A DNA stretch of 63,661 nucleotides from Micromonospora rosaria (GCF_001567585.1 NZ_LRQV01000023.1:1-63661); one strand, 5' to 3'. Counted from the first letter of the stretch, positions 17,789-27,293 are shown. The notes: generated by a model not told the origin, from the letters alone. Translations and numbers: made by a program.

Positions 17789-18790
17789 CTAGAAGAGGGG
17801 ACGGACCAGGAAGTACATCAGGGCGCCGATGCTGCCGGCGGCCGGGAAGGTGAGGATCCAGGCGCCGACGATGTTGCCGGCCACGCCCCACCGCACGGCG
17901 GAGAGCCGCTTGGTGGCGCCCACGCCCATGATCGCCGAGGTGATGGTGTGGGTGGTGGAGATCGGGGCGCCGAGGACCAGGGCGTTGAAGTAGAGCACGC
18001 CGCTGGCCACGGTCTCCGCCGCGAAGCCCTCCGGCGGTCGCAGGTCGATGATCTTGCGACCGAGGGTACGGATGATCCGCCAGCCACCGGCGTACGTGCC
18101 GGCCGCCAGCACCGCCGCCGAGGTCCAGAAGGCCCACTCCGGGATGTAGGCGGGGTCGTCCTGGTACCCGCCGACGTAGAGGGCGAGCACCACGATGCCG
18201 ATGGTCTTGGCGGCGTCCTGCATGCCGTGGCCGACCGACATGGCGGCGGCGGAGGCGGTCTGCGCCCAGCGGAAGCCCCGGTTGAGCTTGCCCGGGTGCC
18301 CCTTCCGGAAGATCCACAGTACGGCGATCATCGCGATGTAGCCGAGCACGAAGCCGACCATCGGCGAGAGGATCATCGGGATCACGACGTCCCTGCCGAT
18401 GCCGCCCCAGAGCACCGTGCCGGAGGCCGCGAGGGTGGAGCCGACCAGGCCACCGATCAGGGCGTGCGACGAGGACGAGGGGAGCCCGAAGTACCAGGTG
18501 ATGATGTTCCAGGTGATCGCGCCGATCACCCCGGCGAAGACGATGCCGAGGCTGGCCCGGCCGGTGGGGAGGCTGACCAGGCCGCTACCGACGGTCTTGG
18601 CGACCTCGGCGCCGAAGTGCGCGCCGATGAAGTTGCCGATCGCGGCCATGCCCAGGGCGACCCGGGGGGTCAGCGCCCGGGTGGAGATGCTTGTCGCGAT
18701 CGCGTTGGCGGCGTCGTGGAAGCCGTTGGTGTAGTCGAACACCAGGGCGATCCCGATCACCGCCAACACGGCGATGAGTTCCGGACTCAC
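17789..18790 (-). CDS. pit: low-affinity phosphate transporter, PiT family
   Basis: The 333-residue membrane protein has the PiT signature twice: early DYTNGFHDAANAIATSIST and later GHGMQDAAKTIGI. PiT proteins import metal-phosphate complexes with protons at low affinity. About ten membrane segments can be drawn. The start codon follows the DUF47 gene stop by five bases, a coupling seen widely between DUF47 and Pit genes. It converges on the oxidoreductase gene across the palindrome. Confidence 0.94.
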   Translation of the reverse strand: MSPELIAVLAVIGIALVFDYTNGFHDAANAIATSISTRALTPRVALGMAAIGNFIGAHFGAEVAKTVGSGLVSLPTGRASLGIVFAGVIGAITWNIITWYFGLPSSSSHALIGGLVGSTLAASGTVLWGGIGRDVVIPMILSPMVGFVLGYIAMIAVLWIFRKGHPGKLNRGFRWAQTASAAAMSVGHGMQDAAKTIGIVVLALYVGGYQDDPAYIPEWAFWTSAAVLAAGTYAGGWRIIRTLGRKIIDLRPPEGFAAETVASGVLYFNALVLGAPISTTHTITSAIMGVGATKRLSAVRWGVAGNIVGAWILTFPAAGSIGALMYFLVRPLF

Positions 18791-18795
18791 GGGGC

Positions 18796-19422
18796 TCAGG
18801 ACTCCTTGACCGCGATGGTCTCGACGGTGTTCGCCACGTGCTCGAAGGCGTCGCAGGCGGCCTCCAACTCGTCGGCGACCTCCTTCATCTTGAGCACGGT
18901 CAGCGCGTCGTACTCGCCGGAGAAGAGCCGGACCAGCAGCATCCGGTACGCCTGGTCACCGTCGTTCTCCAGGCGGTTGCACTCGATCCAGTAGTCCTCG
19001 AGGTCCTTGAGCCCCTTGAGCCGGGGCATCGCCTCGGCGGTGAGCCGGGCCTGCTGGTCGAGAACGTTGACCAGCTCGTGCATCTCGCGGGGCAGCGAGG
19101 GGAGCTGGGTGAGCCCGTACAGGTAGAGCAGGTTGCCGACCGCCTCCAGGTGGTCCATCACGTCGTCCAGCAGCGACCCGAGACGGTAGATGTCCTCGCG
19201 GTCGAACGGGGTGATGAAGGTGGAGTTGATCTTCTTGTAGAGGTCGTGGGTGATCTGGTCGCTGTCGTGCTCGACCTCGGTGAGCCGCTCGCTGACCGAC
19301 TGGACCTCGACGCCGGGCAGGGCCAGCTCGTTCAGCAGCTCGGTACCCTTCACCAGGTTCTGCGCCGCCCTGGTGAAGAGCTCGTAGAAGGCGCCCTCGT
19401 TCGGGCGGAAGGAAAACTTCAC
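18796..19422 (-). CDS. DUF47 (PhoU-like) partner of Pit
   Basis: The 208-residue helical protein opens KFSFRPNEGAFYELFTRAAQN and contains EHDSDQITHDLYKKINSTFITPFDREDIYRL, the hallmark of the DUF47/PhoU-like family encoded with Pit transporters. It probably gates or regulates Pit in the cytoplasm. It is the first gene of the pair. A three-unit PHO box lies about 125 bases upstream, overlapping the end of the PPK2 gene. Confidence 0.93.
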   Translation of the reverse strand: MKFSFRPNEGAFYELFTRAAQNLVKGTELLNELALPGVEVQSVSERLTEVEHDSDQITHDLYKKINSTFITPFDREDIYRLGSLLDDVMDHLEAVGNLLYLYGLTQLPSLPREMHELVNVLDQQARLTAEAMPRLKGLKDLEDYWIECNRLENDGDQAYRMLLVRLFSGEYDALTVLKMKEVADELEAACDAFEHVANTVETIAVKES

Positions 19423-19544
19423 AGCAGGGACCTCGTCGTATCGGGTGGTAGGGGTGGCCGGCGCCCGCTGTGGGTTGCCCGCAACTGGGAATGCTAAGAG
19501 GCCCCCGAACCGGCTTTCCGGCGGCCCACCCCTGATCAGATGCC

Positions 19545-19573
19545 ATTCATCGGTCGTTCACCTGACGTTCACC
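19545..19573 (+). promoter_or_regulatory. PHO box ahead of DUF47-pit
   Basis: The plus strand has ATTCATC, GTTCACC and GTTCACC starting 11 bases apart (19545, 19556, 19567). The third unit overlaps the last codons of the PPK2 gene. It lies 123 bases upstream of the DUF47 start, in opposite orientation to the pstS box. Confidence 0.75.
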
Positions 19574-20564
19574 TCGACCGTCCCAGCTCCCGCAGCAGCC
19601 GCTCCCGTTCGCCGGCCACGTCGAAGCCGGCCGGTGGGTACCCCAGCCGCAGGCCGGCGAACGTCTCCCGGAGCAGGTGCGCGACCGCCCAGTCCCGGTA
19701 CCACTTGCGGTCCGCCGGGACCACGTACCAGGGCGCGGCGTCCGTCCCGCACCGGGTCAACGCCTCGGCGTACGCGGCCTGGTACTCGTCCCACCGGGCG
19801 CGGGCGTCGACGTCCGCCGGCTGGTACTTCCAGTGCTTGCGCGGGTCGGTGAGCCGCTCCAGCAGCCGGGTGCCCTGCTCGGCGTGGGAGATGTGCAGCA
19901 TGACCTTCACCACCGCCACGCCGTCGTCGGCCAGGTCCCGCTCGAAGGCGTTGATCCGGTCGTACCGGGCCCGCCAGGTGGCCTCCTCGATCAGCCCGTC
20001 GACCCGGGCGACCAGCACGTCCTCGTAGTGTGAGCGATTGAACACCCCGACGTACCCGGCCGGCGGCAGGGCCCGCTCGATCCGCCACAGGAAGTCGTGC
20101 CGCAGTTCCTCGGCGGTGGGCGGGCCGAACGAGCGGATGTGCAGGCCCAGCGGGTTCATCGCGCCCGCGACCCGCTTGATCGTGCCGTCCTTGCCGCCGC
20201 AGTCCATCGCCTGGAGCACCAGCAGCACCCGCCGTGCCGCGCTGCCGCCGTCGCCCGCGCCGGTCCCGCCGCCACGGCCCACCGCGCCGCTGCCGTCGAC
20301 CGTGGCGTCGGCCGGCACGGCCCCGGCGACCTTGGCCGAGGCGAAGAGCATCTCCTGCTGCTGGGCCAGCTCGGCGCCGATCAGCCGGACCTGCGCCCGC
20401 GCCCAGTCCTTGCGGTCCACGCCGGTGGCCTCGACACCGGGCAGCCCCGGTGTGGACCGGGGGTCGATCGCGGCGAGGTCGACCGGGGTGCCGGCCGGCG
20501 CGACCCGGAGCAGGTCACGCAGGCTCGCGCCGACAGGGGCCAGGACGTCCGAGGGTGCGTTCAT
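19569..20564 (-). CDS. polyphosphate kinase 2 family protein
   Basis: The 331-residue protein has the PPK2 core: LVLQAMDCGGKDGTIKRV (P-loop-like), FGPPTAEELRHDFLWRI, VFNRSHYEDVLVARV and the lid RKHWKYQPADVDARARWDEY. PPK2 enzymes move phosphate between polyphosphate and nucleotides. Pairing with Pit and Pst genes fits a role in phosphate storage. ATG 20564 starts MNAPSDVLAPVGASLRDLL; the frame continues upstream to 20705 but as Arg/Ser-rich sequence. A Gly-rich insertion (GRGGGTGAGDGG) precedes the P-loop. Substrate class is not decided. Confidence 0.92.
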   Translation of the reverse strand: MNAPSDVLAPVGASLRDLLRVAPAGTPVDLAAIDPRSTPGLPGVEATGVDRKDWARAQVRLIGAELAQQQEMLFASAKVAGAVPADATVDGSGAVGRGGGTGAGDGGSAARRVLLVLQAMDCGGKDGTIKRVAGAMNPLGLHIRSFGPPTAEELRHDFLWRIERALPPAGYVGVFNRSHYEDVLVARVDGLIEEATWRARYDRINAFERDLADDGVAVVKVMLHISHAEQGTRLLERLTDPRKHWKYQPADVDARARWDEYQAAYAEALTRCGTDAAPWYVVPADRKWYRDWAVAHLLRETFAGLRLGYPPAGFDVAGERERLLRELGRSR

Positions 20565-20646
20565 CCTGCGATCATGACCGGTCCGGATCCCTCCGGCGAC
20601 CGGTGCCGGCGACCGCTGTCCCCGACCGGTGCCCGCCGCGCGGCGG

Positions 20647-21153
20647 TCAGACCACCAGGGCGAGCCACTTCCGGTACGACGTGGCGAACGGCTCGGTGCC
20701 GTCACCCAACGTGCCGAGCAGCCACCGCGCCGCCGCCTCGGCCTTCACCACCAGGTCGTCGGGGTACCCGAAGCGGACCCGGTGGTCGGCGAACTCGTCC
20801 TCGTCGCGCAGCTCGACCAGGCCGGTGGCCCGGCGGCGCACCACGTCGAGGTCCAGGTCGACCAGGTGGACCGTGTGGTCGTCCTCCCAGCGGGCCGGGG
20901 TGGCGATGTCGCAGTAGACCTCGCTGGTGCGTGGCTCCGGGTTGAACATGCAGGTCCACCAGGCGTGGTGGGGCACCAGCAGCACGAACGGGATCTGCTC
21001 GACCGACGGCCGCCCGTGGTAGATCGACTCGGTGCCGGCGGTCACCCCGAGCCAGACCCCGAGGTCGTCCTCGGCCAGTCGACGGGCTGGGTAGTCGCGG
21101 TGCGCGTTGCCGTCGTACTTGCGGTAGATCACACGGACCACGTCGCTCGGCAT
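20647..21153 (-). CDS. DUF402 protein
   Basis: The 168-residue protein contains the DUF402 core: WWTCMFNPEPRTSEVYCDIATP and VHLVDLDLDVVRRRATG, ending with EDEFADHRVRFGYP. In other bacteria the fold hydrolyses nucleoside di- and triphosphates (Ntdp-type), with the conserved Asp/Glu residues binding metal; the Y-C-D-I and D-x-D-L-D residues are present here. The exact substrate is unknown. ATG 21153 begins MPSDVVRVIYRKYDG. It is divergent from the helicase gene. Confidence 0.88.
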   Translation of the reverse strand: MPSDVVRVIYRKYDGNAHRDYPARRLAEDDLGVWLGVTAGTESIYHGRPSVEQIPFVLLVPHHAWWTCMFNPEPRTSEVYCDIATPARWEDDHTVHLVDLDLDVVRRRATGLVELRDEDEFADHRVRFGYPDDLVVKAEAAARWLLGTLGDGTEPFATSYRKWLALVV

Positions 21154-21293
21154 GAGTCCCCACCCTAGCCGATAACCACCCACGCGTCGCTGTGCGGAAA
21201 CAACCGGACACCGGCGTCGACGATGCCGTACGGTGACCCGCCACGGGCCGGACGGACGCGACCGGTGTCGGCCCCGGCGGGTACGGTGCCACG

Positions 21294-23432
21294 GTGACTC
21301 CGTCCCGTACCGCCACCGGTTCCGCCTCCGCGCCGGCCCGCAGCGGTCGCCGCCGGGGTGCCCGACCGACCGGCCCCGACCTGCTCGCCGCCGCCGTCGG
21401 CGCGGTGCCCGGCGGGGCGGCCCGGCCCGGCCAGCAGCAGATGACCGAGGCGATCGCGGCCAGCGTCGAGTCCGGCGAGCACCTGCTGGTGCAGGCCGGC
21501 ACCGGCACCGGCAAGTCCCTGGGGTACCTCGCCCCGGCGCTGACCGTGGACGGCCCGGTGGTGGTCTCCACGGCCACCCTGGCGTTGCAGTCCCAGCTCG
21601 TCGACCACGACCTGCCCCGGCTCGCCGACGCGGTCACCCCGCTGCTCGGCCGCCGGCCCACCTTCGCGGTGCTCAAGGGGCGGCACCACTACCTCTGCCT
21701 GGCCCGGCTGGACAACTCCACCGAGGACGACCCCGGGGACACCCTCTTCGACGACCCCCGGCCCGGGGGCGGCACGAAGTGGCTCGGTGAGGCCGGCCGG
21801 CTCGGCAAGCAGATCCAGCGGCTGCGGGACTGGGCCATGGAGACCGACACCGGCGACCGGGACGAGCTGGACCCGGGCGTGGACGACCAGGCCTGGCGGT
21901 TGGTGTCGATGCCGGCCCGGGAGTGCGTCGGGGCCGGGCGGTGCCCGTTCGGCGACGAGTGTTTCGCCGAGGCGTCCCGGGCGCGGGCCCGGGAGGCCGA
22001 CGTCGTGGTGACCAACCACAGCCTGCTCGCGGTGGACATGCTGGCCGGCCGGCACATCGTCCCGCCGCACAAGCTGCTCATCGTGGACGAGGCGCACGAG
22101 CTGGCCGACCGGGTCTCCTCGGCGGCGCAGGCCGAGCTGACACCGGACCTCGTCGACCGCTCGGCCCGGCGGGCCCGCCCGCTGCTCAAGCCGGAGACGG
22201 CGGAGGCGCTGACCGAGGCGGGCGACGCGCTGGCGGTCGGCCTCGGCGAGACCCCCGCCGGGCGGCTGACCGGTGGGCTGCCGACCCCGCTCCGCGAGGC
22301 GTGCACGCTGCTCGACTCGGCCACCCGGGCGGCCCTGGACGCGCTCGGCGAGGTCAAGGCCGACGACCCGGACCCGGTGCGCAAGCAGCAGGTCAAGGCG
22401 GTGCTCGACGACCTCTCCACGACCGCGCAGCGGCTGCTGGAGGAGGCCGACCACGACGTGGCCTGGGTGGAGAAGCACGAGCAGGGCAGCCGGCGGGCGT
22501 TGGTGGTCGCCCCGCTCTCCGTCGCCGGCACCCTCGCCACCCACCTGTACGAGGAGCGCACGGTGGTCGCCACCTCGGCCACCCTGGCGCTGGGCGGCCG
22601 GTTCGACACGGTGGCCCGGTCGCTGGGGCTGGAGACGCCCGCGGCGGCGCCGCCCTCCCCGGCGGCCACCGCCCTGGCCCGCACCACCGACCGGCGCCGC
22701 TCCGACGGCTCGCCCGCACCGGCCCCGCCGGCACCGCCGACCGGCCCGGTCACCGAGGGGCCGGGCTGGCGCTCGCTCGACGTCGGCTCCCCCTTCGACT
22801 ACGCCCGGCAGGGCATCCTCTACGTCGCCGCGCACCTGCCCCGGCCCAGCGTCTCCGGGCTGCCCGACGCGGCCGGGGAGGAGCTGCTCGCGCTGGTGCA
22901 GGCGCTCGGCGGGCGTACCCTCGGGCTCTTCTCCTCCCGACGGGCCGCGCAGCAGGCGGCGGAGCTGCTGCGCGCGCGGACCGACCTGCCGGTGCTGCTC
23001 CAGGGCGAGGAGGCGCTGCCGCTGCTGGTCCGCCGGTTCCGGGAGGAACGCGAGAGCTGCCTGTTCGGGGTGATGTCGCTGTGGCAGGGGGTGGACGTGC
23101 CCGGCGACTCCTGCCAGTTGGTGGTGATCGACCGGCTGCCCTTCCCCCGCCCCGACGAGCCGCTGGCGGCGGCCCGCGCCGCCGCCGTCGACGCCGGTGG
23201 CGGATCCGGTTTCGCCTCGGTGAGCGTGCCGATCGCGGCGGTCCGGCTGGCCCAGGGCGTGGGCCGGCTGATCCGGGCGACCGGCGACAAGGGGGTGGTC
23301 GCGGTGCTCGACTCACGGCTGGAGACGGCGCGCGGCTACGGCCCCTTCCTGCGCCGGTCGCTGCCCCCGTTCTGGTACACGACCCGGCCCGAGGTGGCCC
23401 GGGGGGCGCTGGAACGGCTCGCGAAGAGCTGA
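21294..23432 (+). CDS. DinG/XPD-type ATP-dependent helicase
   Basis: The 712-residue superfamily 2 helicase has Walker A GTGTGKS, a DEAH box (IVDEAHELADR) and C-terminal motif regions GVMSLWQGVDVPGDS and QGVGRLIRATGDKGVV. Cysteines between motifs Ia and II (YLCLARL, ECVGAGRC, GDECF) are placed like the iron-sulfur cluster ligands of the DinG/XPD group. Such enzymes unwind DNA with 5' to 3' polarity and clear R-loops and repair intermediates. The start is a GTG at 21294 with a basic, low-complexity N-terminus. An insertion rich in Ala, Pro and Arg near residue 455-490 separates the two helicase halves. Confidence 0.93.
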   Translation: MTPSRTATGSASAPARSGRRRGARPTGPDLLAAAVGAVPGGAARPGQQQMTEAIAASVESGEHLLVQAGTGTGKSLGYLAPALTVDGPVVVSTATLALQSQLVDHDLPRLADAVTPLLGRRPTFAVLKGRHHYLCLARLDNSTEDDPGDTLFDDPRPGGGTKWLGEAGRLGKQIQRLRDWAMETDTGDRDELDPGVDDQAWRLVSMPARECVGAGRCPFGDECFAEASRARAREADVVVTNHSLLAVDMLAGRHIVPPHKLLIVDEAHELADRVSSAAQAELTPDLVDRSARRARPLLKPETAEALTEAGDALAVGLGETPAGRLTGGLPTPLREACTLLDSATRAALDALGEVKADDPDPVRKQQVKAVLDDLSTTAQRLLEEADHDVAWVEKHEQGSRRALVVAPLSVAGTLATHLYEERTVVATSATLALGGRFDTVARSLGLETPAAAPPSPAATALARTTDRRRSDGSPAPAPPAPPTGPVTEGPGWRSLDVGSPFDYARQGILYVAAHLPRPSVSGLPDAAGEELLALVQALGGRTLGLFSSRRAAQQAAELLRARTDLPVLLQGEEALPLLVRRFREERESCLFGVMSLWQGVDVPGDSCQLVVIDRLPFPRPDEPLAAARAAAVDAGGGSGFASVSVPIAAVRLAQGVGRLIRATGDKGVVAVLDSRLETARGYGPFLRRSLPPFWYTTRPEVARGALERLAKS

Positions 23433-23478
23433 GCGCCCACCCGGGGCCACCCGCTTGGCCCGGAAGGTCGGCTCACCC

Positions 23479-24777
23479 TCAGGGTGCCTGGGACGCGACT
23501 ACCACGGCGTCCGGCGGGGTGTCCGGCACCCGGCGGGCGGCGAGCCGGCGGACGGCGGTGTTGATCACGGCGATCAGCGGCACCGCGATCACCGCGCCGG
23601 TGATCCCGGCGAGCACCACCCCGGCGGCGACCCCGATGACCACGGCGAGCGGGTGGATGGCGACCGCCCGACCCATGATCAGCGGCTGGAGGATGTGCCC
23701 CTCGACCTGCTGCACGCCGATCACCGCGGCGAGGATGATCAGCGCGGTGACCGGGCCGCTGTCGACCAGCGCCACCAGCACCGCGACCGCCCCGGAGAGG
23801 GTGGCCCCGACGATCGGGATGAACGCGCCCAGGAAGACCAGCGCGATCAGCGGGAAGGCGAACGGGATGTCGAAGGCGACGAGGAAGATGCCGATGCCGA
23901 CCGCGTCGATGAAGGCCACCAGGATGGTCGCCCGCACGTAGGCGCCCAACGTCTCCCAGGAGGCGCGGCCCGCGTCGTCGACCTTCCACCGGGCGGCCAC
24001 CGGCAGCAGGCGGACCAGGAACCGCCAGATCCGGTTGCCGTCACGCAGGAAGAAGAAGGTGGCGAAGACCACCAGCAGCGTGCCGGTCAGCAGCTCCGCC
24101 ACGGTGGCGGCGGTCGACAACGCGCCGCTCGTCAGCGAGCTGGTGTTCTCGTTGACCCACCTGGTGATCTCGTCGATGTACCGGTTGAGCTGGCTGTCCG
24201 ACAGGTGCAGCGGCCCGGTCTTGAGCCAGTCCTGGATCTGCCGGACGCCCTCGGTCGCGTTCGCGCTCAGCTCCGGCACGCCCTTGATGAACTCGTTGAC
24301 CACCAGGGTCAGCGTGGCGACCACCGCGGCCAGACCACCGACCAGCACCACCGTGGTCGCCGCCGATCGGGGCAGCCGGACCCGCAGCAGCCAGCCGACG
24401 GCCGGCGCGAGCAGCGCCGAGAAGAGCAGCGCCACCGCCAGCGGGATGAACACGATCTTGATGCGGCCGACCACCATGATCAGCGCCCAGGCGACCACGC
24501 CGACCACGATCAGCCGCCAGGACCAGGCGGCGGCGATCCGCAGCGCGTGCGGCACGTCCGCGTCGTCCCGGCTCACCGTCGAGGCGTGCACCTCGGTCGG
24601 GGGCGGCGCGCCGACCACCGGCGCGGCCGGCGGGGCCACCGGTCCGGGCGAGGTCGGCGAGGCCACCTCGGCTCCCACGGGCAGCTCGGCGGGTCGGGTA
24701 CGCCTGGCCCGAACCGAATCCCGACCCGACTCGTACGCGCGACGCAGGCGTTCGCGTACCCGCTCGAAGCGGCTCAA
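23479..24777 (-). CDS. AI-2E-family membrane transporter
   Basis: The 432-residue protein has a basic, Pro-rich N-terminus of about 75 residues and then the eight-helix layout of the AI-2E family, with VQQVEGHILQPLIMGRAVAIHPLAVVIGVAAGVVLAGI near the C-terminus typical. Members include autoinducer-2 exporters and sodium/proton antiporters; the substrate is open. A TTG at 24777 is chosen as start because AGGAGGTG lies five bases upstream; a GTG at 24783 overlaps that ribosome binding site. The frame upstream runs on without coding character. Confidence 0.9.
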   Translation of the reverse strand: MSRFERVRERLRRAYESGRDSVRARRTRPAELPVGAEVASPTSPGPVAPPAAPVVGAPPPTEVHASTVSRDDADVPHALRIAAAWSWRLIVVGVVAWALIMVVGRIKIVFIPLAVALLFSALLAPAVGWLLRVRLPRSAATTVVLVGGLAAVVATLTLVVNEFIKGVPELSANATEGVRQIQDWLKTGPLHLSDSQLNRYIDEITRWVNENTSSLTSGALSTAATVAELLTGTLLVVFATFFFLRDGNRIWRFLVRLLPVAARWKVDDAGRASWETLGAYVRATILVAFIDAVGIGIFLVAFDIPFAFPLIALVFLGAFIPIVGATLSGAVAVLVALVDSGPVTALIILAAVIGVQQVEGHILQPLIMGRAVAIHPLAVVIGVAAGVVLAGITGAVIAVPLIAVINTAVRRLAARRVPDTPPDAVVVASQAP

Positions 24778-24936
24778 GCGCACCTCCTGGCATGCGGGCC
24801 GGTCGGCCCGGACGACTGGCGGACAGGGTACGCCCGCCAGAGCCACCGTACGGCAGTTCCGCCACCCTGTGCCCAGGGCGACCTCCGCCGTAACCCCGCA
24901 GGCCGCCCGCCGGGCGGCGACGGTACCGTCTGCGAC

Positions 24937-25275
24937 GTGACCGCGGACCAGAACCTCGACACCGGCCTGCCCATCCGTCTGCTGCACGACCGCGTGCTGG
25001 TGAAGATGGAGGGCAGCGACGGTGAGCGCCGGTCCACCGCCGGCATCGTGATCCCGGCGACCGCCGCCGTCGGCAAGCGCCTGGCCTGGGCCACGGCCGT
25101 CGGCGTCGGCCCGCACGTACGCTCGATCGTCTCCGGCGACCGGGTGCTCTTCGACCCCGACGACCGCTCGGAGGTCGAGCTGCACGGCCGGGGGTACGTC
25201 CTGCTGCGCGAGCGTGACGTGCACGCCGTCGCCGCCGAGCGGGTCGAGCCCGACTCCACCGGCCTGTACCTCTGA
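24937..25275 (+). CDS. GroES-like co-chaperone, unlinked to groEL
   Basis: The 112-residue protein contains the GroES beta barrel: PIRLLHDRVLVKM, STAGIVIPATA in place of the usual mobile loop (KTASGIVLPDTA in typical GroES), and GDRVLFDPDDRSEVEL. A lone GroES-like gene of this kind is separate from groEL at 38147, which has no groES beside it here. The mobile loop keeps the hydrophobic IVI triplet that binds GroEL. GTG 24937 has no strong ribosome binding site. It may assist GroEL2 or serve another role. Confidence 0.82.
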   Translation: MTADQNLDTGLPIRLLHDRVLVKMEGSDGERRSTAGIVIPATAAVGKRLAWATAVGVGPHVRSIVSGDRVLFDPDDRSEVELHGRGYVLLRERDVHAVAAERVEPDSTGLYL

Positions 25276-25453
25276 CCGGCGCGACTGTCGACCGACCCGC
25301 CTTCCGACCGATCCGCCCGTCGCCGGCCGGCCCGTGACGGCCGGGGCCGGTGGCCCGCGCTGCCCGGTACCCGACCCGTCCGCCGCTGCGGGTGCCGTTT
25401 GCGTCGTCTCCCGATGGGAAGCCAGGCACATCCGCCGGCCCTGGGGAGGGACG

Positions 25454-25621
25454 ATGCCGGTAGTCGTGAAGAAGGTCCTGGCCTGGAGTTTCCTCGCGTT
25501 CCTGATCTACTTCATGGCCTTCCGACCGGAATCGGCGGCGCGGATGTTCAAGGCGATCGGGGCGGCCCTGGTCGCGATGGCCCAGGGCCTCGGCGACTTC
25601 CTCACCAGTCTGATGACCTGA
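25454..25621 (+). CDS. small single-span membrane protein
   Basis: The 55-residue protein is MPVVVKK followed by a hydrophobic segment (VLAWSFLAFLIYFMAF) and an amphipathic helix ending DFLTSLMT. ATG 25454 is preceded by GGGGAGGG, a strong ribosome binding site. No family name is recognised; similar small proteins occur in actinomycetes. It converges on the PrsW-like gene. Confidence 0.75.
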   Translation: MPVVVKKVLAWSFLAFLIYFMAFRPESAARMFKAIGAALVAMAQGLGDFLTSLMT

Positions 25622-25628
25622 GCCGCCC

Positions 25629-27293
25629 TCAGTGTGACCAGGGGCCGGGCGGCGGCCCGGACCAGCCGGGCGGCGGCCCGTAGCCCGCAGGCGGGGCAGC
25701 GTGACCGCCGTACCCGCCGGGCTGCCCGGGACCACCGCCATACCCCGGAGCGCCGGGGTGGCCGTAACCGCCGGGCTGACCCTGACCGCCCGGGTGGCCG
25801 TAGCCGGCGGGGTGCGCCGGGGGTGGCCCGGTCAGCACCACCGGGATCGGCACCACCGGCTCGTCCGGGGCGGGCACGTCCCGCTGCGAGCCGTCCGGGA
25901 ACCGCAGGTGGTACCGGTCCCCGTCCCAGACGCCGAGCGGTGCCTGCGGGTCCCGACCGGCGAAGAACGACCGGTACCGGGCGATGGCGTCGAGGAGTTC
26001 CCGCTCCTCGTGGGCGGTTCGGGCCCGGTCCGCCGGCTTCTGGTCCAGCCCACGCCGCATCCCGTCGCGCAGCAGCGCCAGCCGGGTCGCCGCGAACTGG
26101 TACCCGCGCATGGCCCGCGCGCCGCTCTCCCCGGCGACCCGGCGGGCCCAGGTGCGGGCCGCGTGCCGGCGGCCCAGGCTGCCCAGCGCCGCCACCTCGG
26201 GCGGGGTGAGCCAGCCGGCCCGGACGTACTCGGGCAGGATCCGCTCGGTGAGCCGCCCCTCCCAGGCGCGCACCCAGGCCGCCAGGCCGACCATGCCGAA
26301 GAAGATCGGGAACATCACGCCCACGAAGCCGAACAGCGCGATCACCGGCTGGCCGATCGCGGCCCCCAGGGTGGGCAGCAGGTTCCAGGCGCCGTGCAGC
26401 ATCATCGCCAGCAGCAGACCGGCCGCCGGGGCGAGGAACCGGACCCGCTTGTCGGCCGTCCGCGCGGCGATGCCCAGTCCGACACCGGCCATCGAGGTGA
26501 ACAGCGGGTGGGCGAAGCCGAACAGGAGGATCCGGACGATGAAGATGGCGATCACCTGCTGCGCGCCGGTGGCCGGCCCGTACTCGTTGGCCCCCGAGGC
26601 GTAACCGTGGCCGCCGAGGTAGAGGATGTTCTCCACCATGGCGAACCCGACCGCGGAGAGGCCGCAGTAGACCAGTCCGTCGGTGATCCCGGACCACTCC
26701 CGACGCCGGAAGATCAGCAGCAGGACCGGCCCGAGCGTCTTGGTCAACTCCTCGATGAAGGGCGCGACCAGCACGGCGGTGAGCGCGACCGGCAGGTCCC
26801 ACGCCTCGAAGCGGCCGGCGAAGAAGTTGTTCACCGTCAGCGACGCGGCGGTGGAGACGAAGGCACCCCAGGCGAAACAGAAGACCAGGTACTTGAGCGG
26901 CTCCGGTTCGTACCGGTCGAGCCAGAGGAAGCAGGCCACCAGCACCGGTACCGGCAGGATCGCCGCGACCAACCCGATCAGCAGCGCCTGGGGGCCGAGA
27001 CTGGCCCCCAGCCGGACGACCATGAACAGCGCGCACGCGGCGATCACCAGGACGACCCCGGCCAGGATCAGGAACCGCCGCCAGCCCAGCCGACGCCGGG
27101 GAAGCTGCGCCGGTCCCCCGGCCGGCGGGGCGGCGTCGGGGGCTCCCCCAGCCGGCGGGACGCCTCCGGCCCCGGAGGCGGGCGGGGACGTGGGTGGGGC
27201 CGTACCGGGCCAGGGCGGCGACGAACTCGGGAACGGCCCGCCGGGCGGGGTGGACGGCGGCGGCGGGGACCCGCCGGGCGGGGTGACGGCCAT
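25629..27293 (-). CDS. PrsW-family intramembrane metalloprotease
   Basis: The 554-residue protein starts with a Pro/Gly-rich cytoplasmic tail of about 75 residues, then eight or so membrane segments with the PrsW motifs FIEELTKTLGP (metal-binding Glu pair), GLSAVGFAMVENILYL and FAHPLFTSMAGVGLG, with a conserved HGAWN. The end is a long soluble part closing in Gly/Pro/Tyr-rich repeats. PrsW cleaves anti-sigma factors in Bacillus; targets here are unknown. ATG 27293 is chosen over 27335 because the extra 14 residues are not typical. It is divergent from the SAM-IV-controlled gene. Confidence 0.88.
   Translation of the reverse strand: MAVTPPGGSPPPPSTPPGGPFPSSSPPWPGTAPPTSPPASGAGGVPPAGGAPDAAPPAGGPAQLPRRRLGWRRFLILAGVVLVIAACALFMVVRLGASLGPQALLIGLVAAILPVPVLVACFLWLDRYEPEPLKYLVFCFAWGAFVSTAASLTVNNFFAGRFEAWDLPVALTAVLVAPFIEELTKTLGPVLLLIFRRREWSGITDGLVYCGLSAVGFAMVENILYLGGHGYASGANEYGPATGAQQVIAIFIVRILLFGFAHPLFTSMAGVGLGIAARTADKRVRFLAPAAGLLLAMMLHGAWNLLPTLGAAIGQPVIALFGFVGVMFPIFFGMVGLAAWVRAWEGRLTERILPEYVRAGWLTPPEVAALGSLGRRHAARTWARRVAGESGARAMRGYQFAATRLALLRDGMRRGLDQKPADRARTAHEERELLDAIARYRSFFAGRDPQAPLGVWDGDRYHLRFPDGSQRDVPAPDEPVVPIPVVLTGPPPAHPAGYGHPGGQGQPGGYGHPGAPGYGGGPGQPGGYGGHAAPPAGYGPPPGWSGPPPGPWSH

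Noticed and set aside
21165..22835. Long open frame on the minus strand opposite the helicase gene
   Set aside because: No domain and Arg/Gly-biased composition; the plus strand carries complete helicase motifs.
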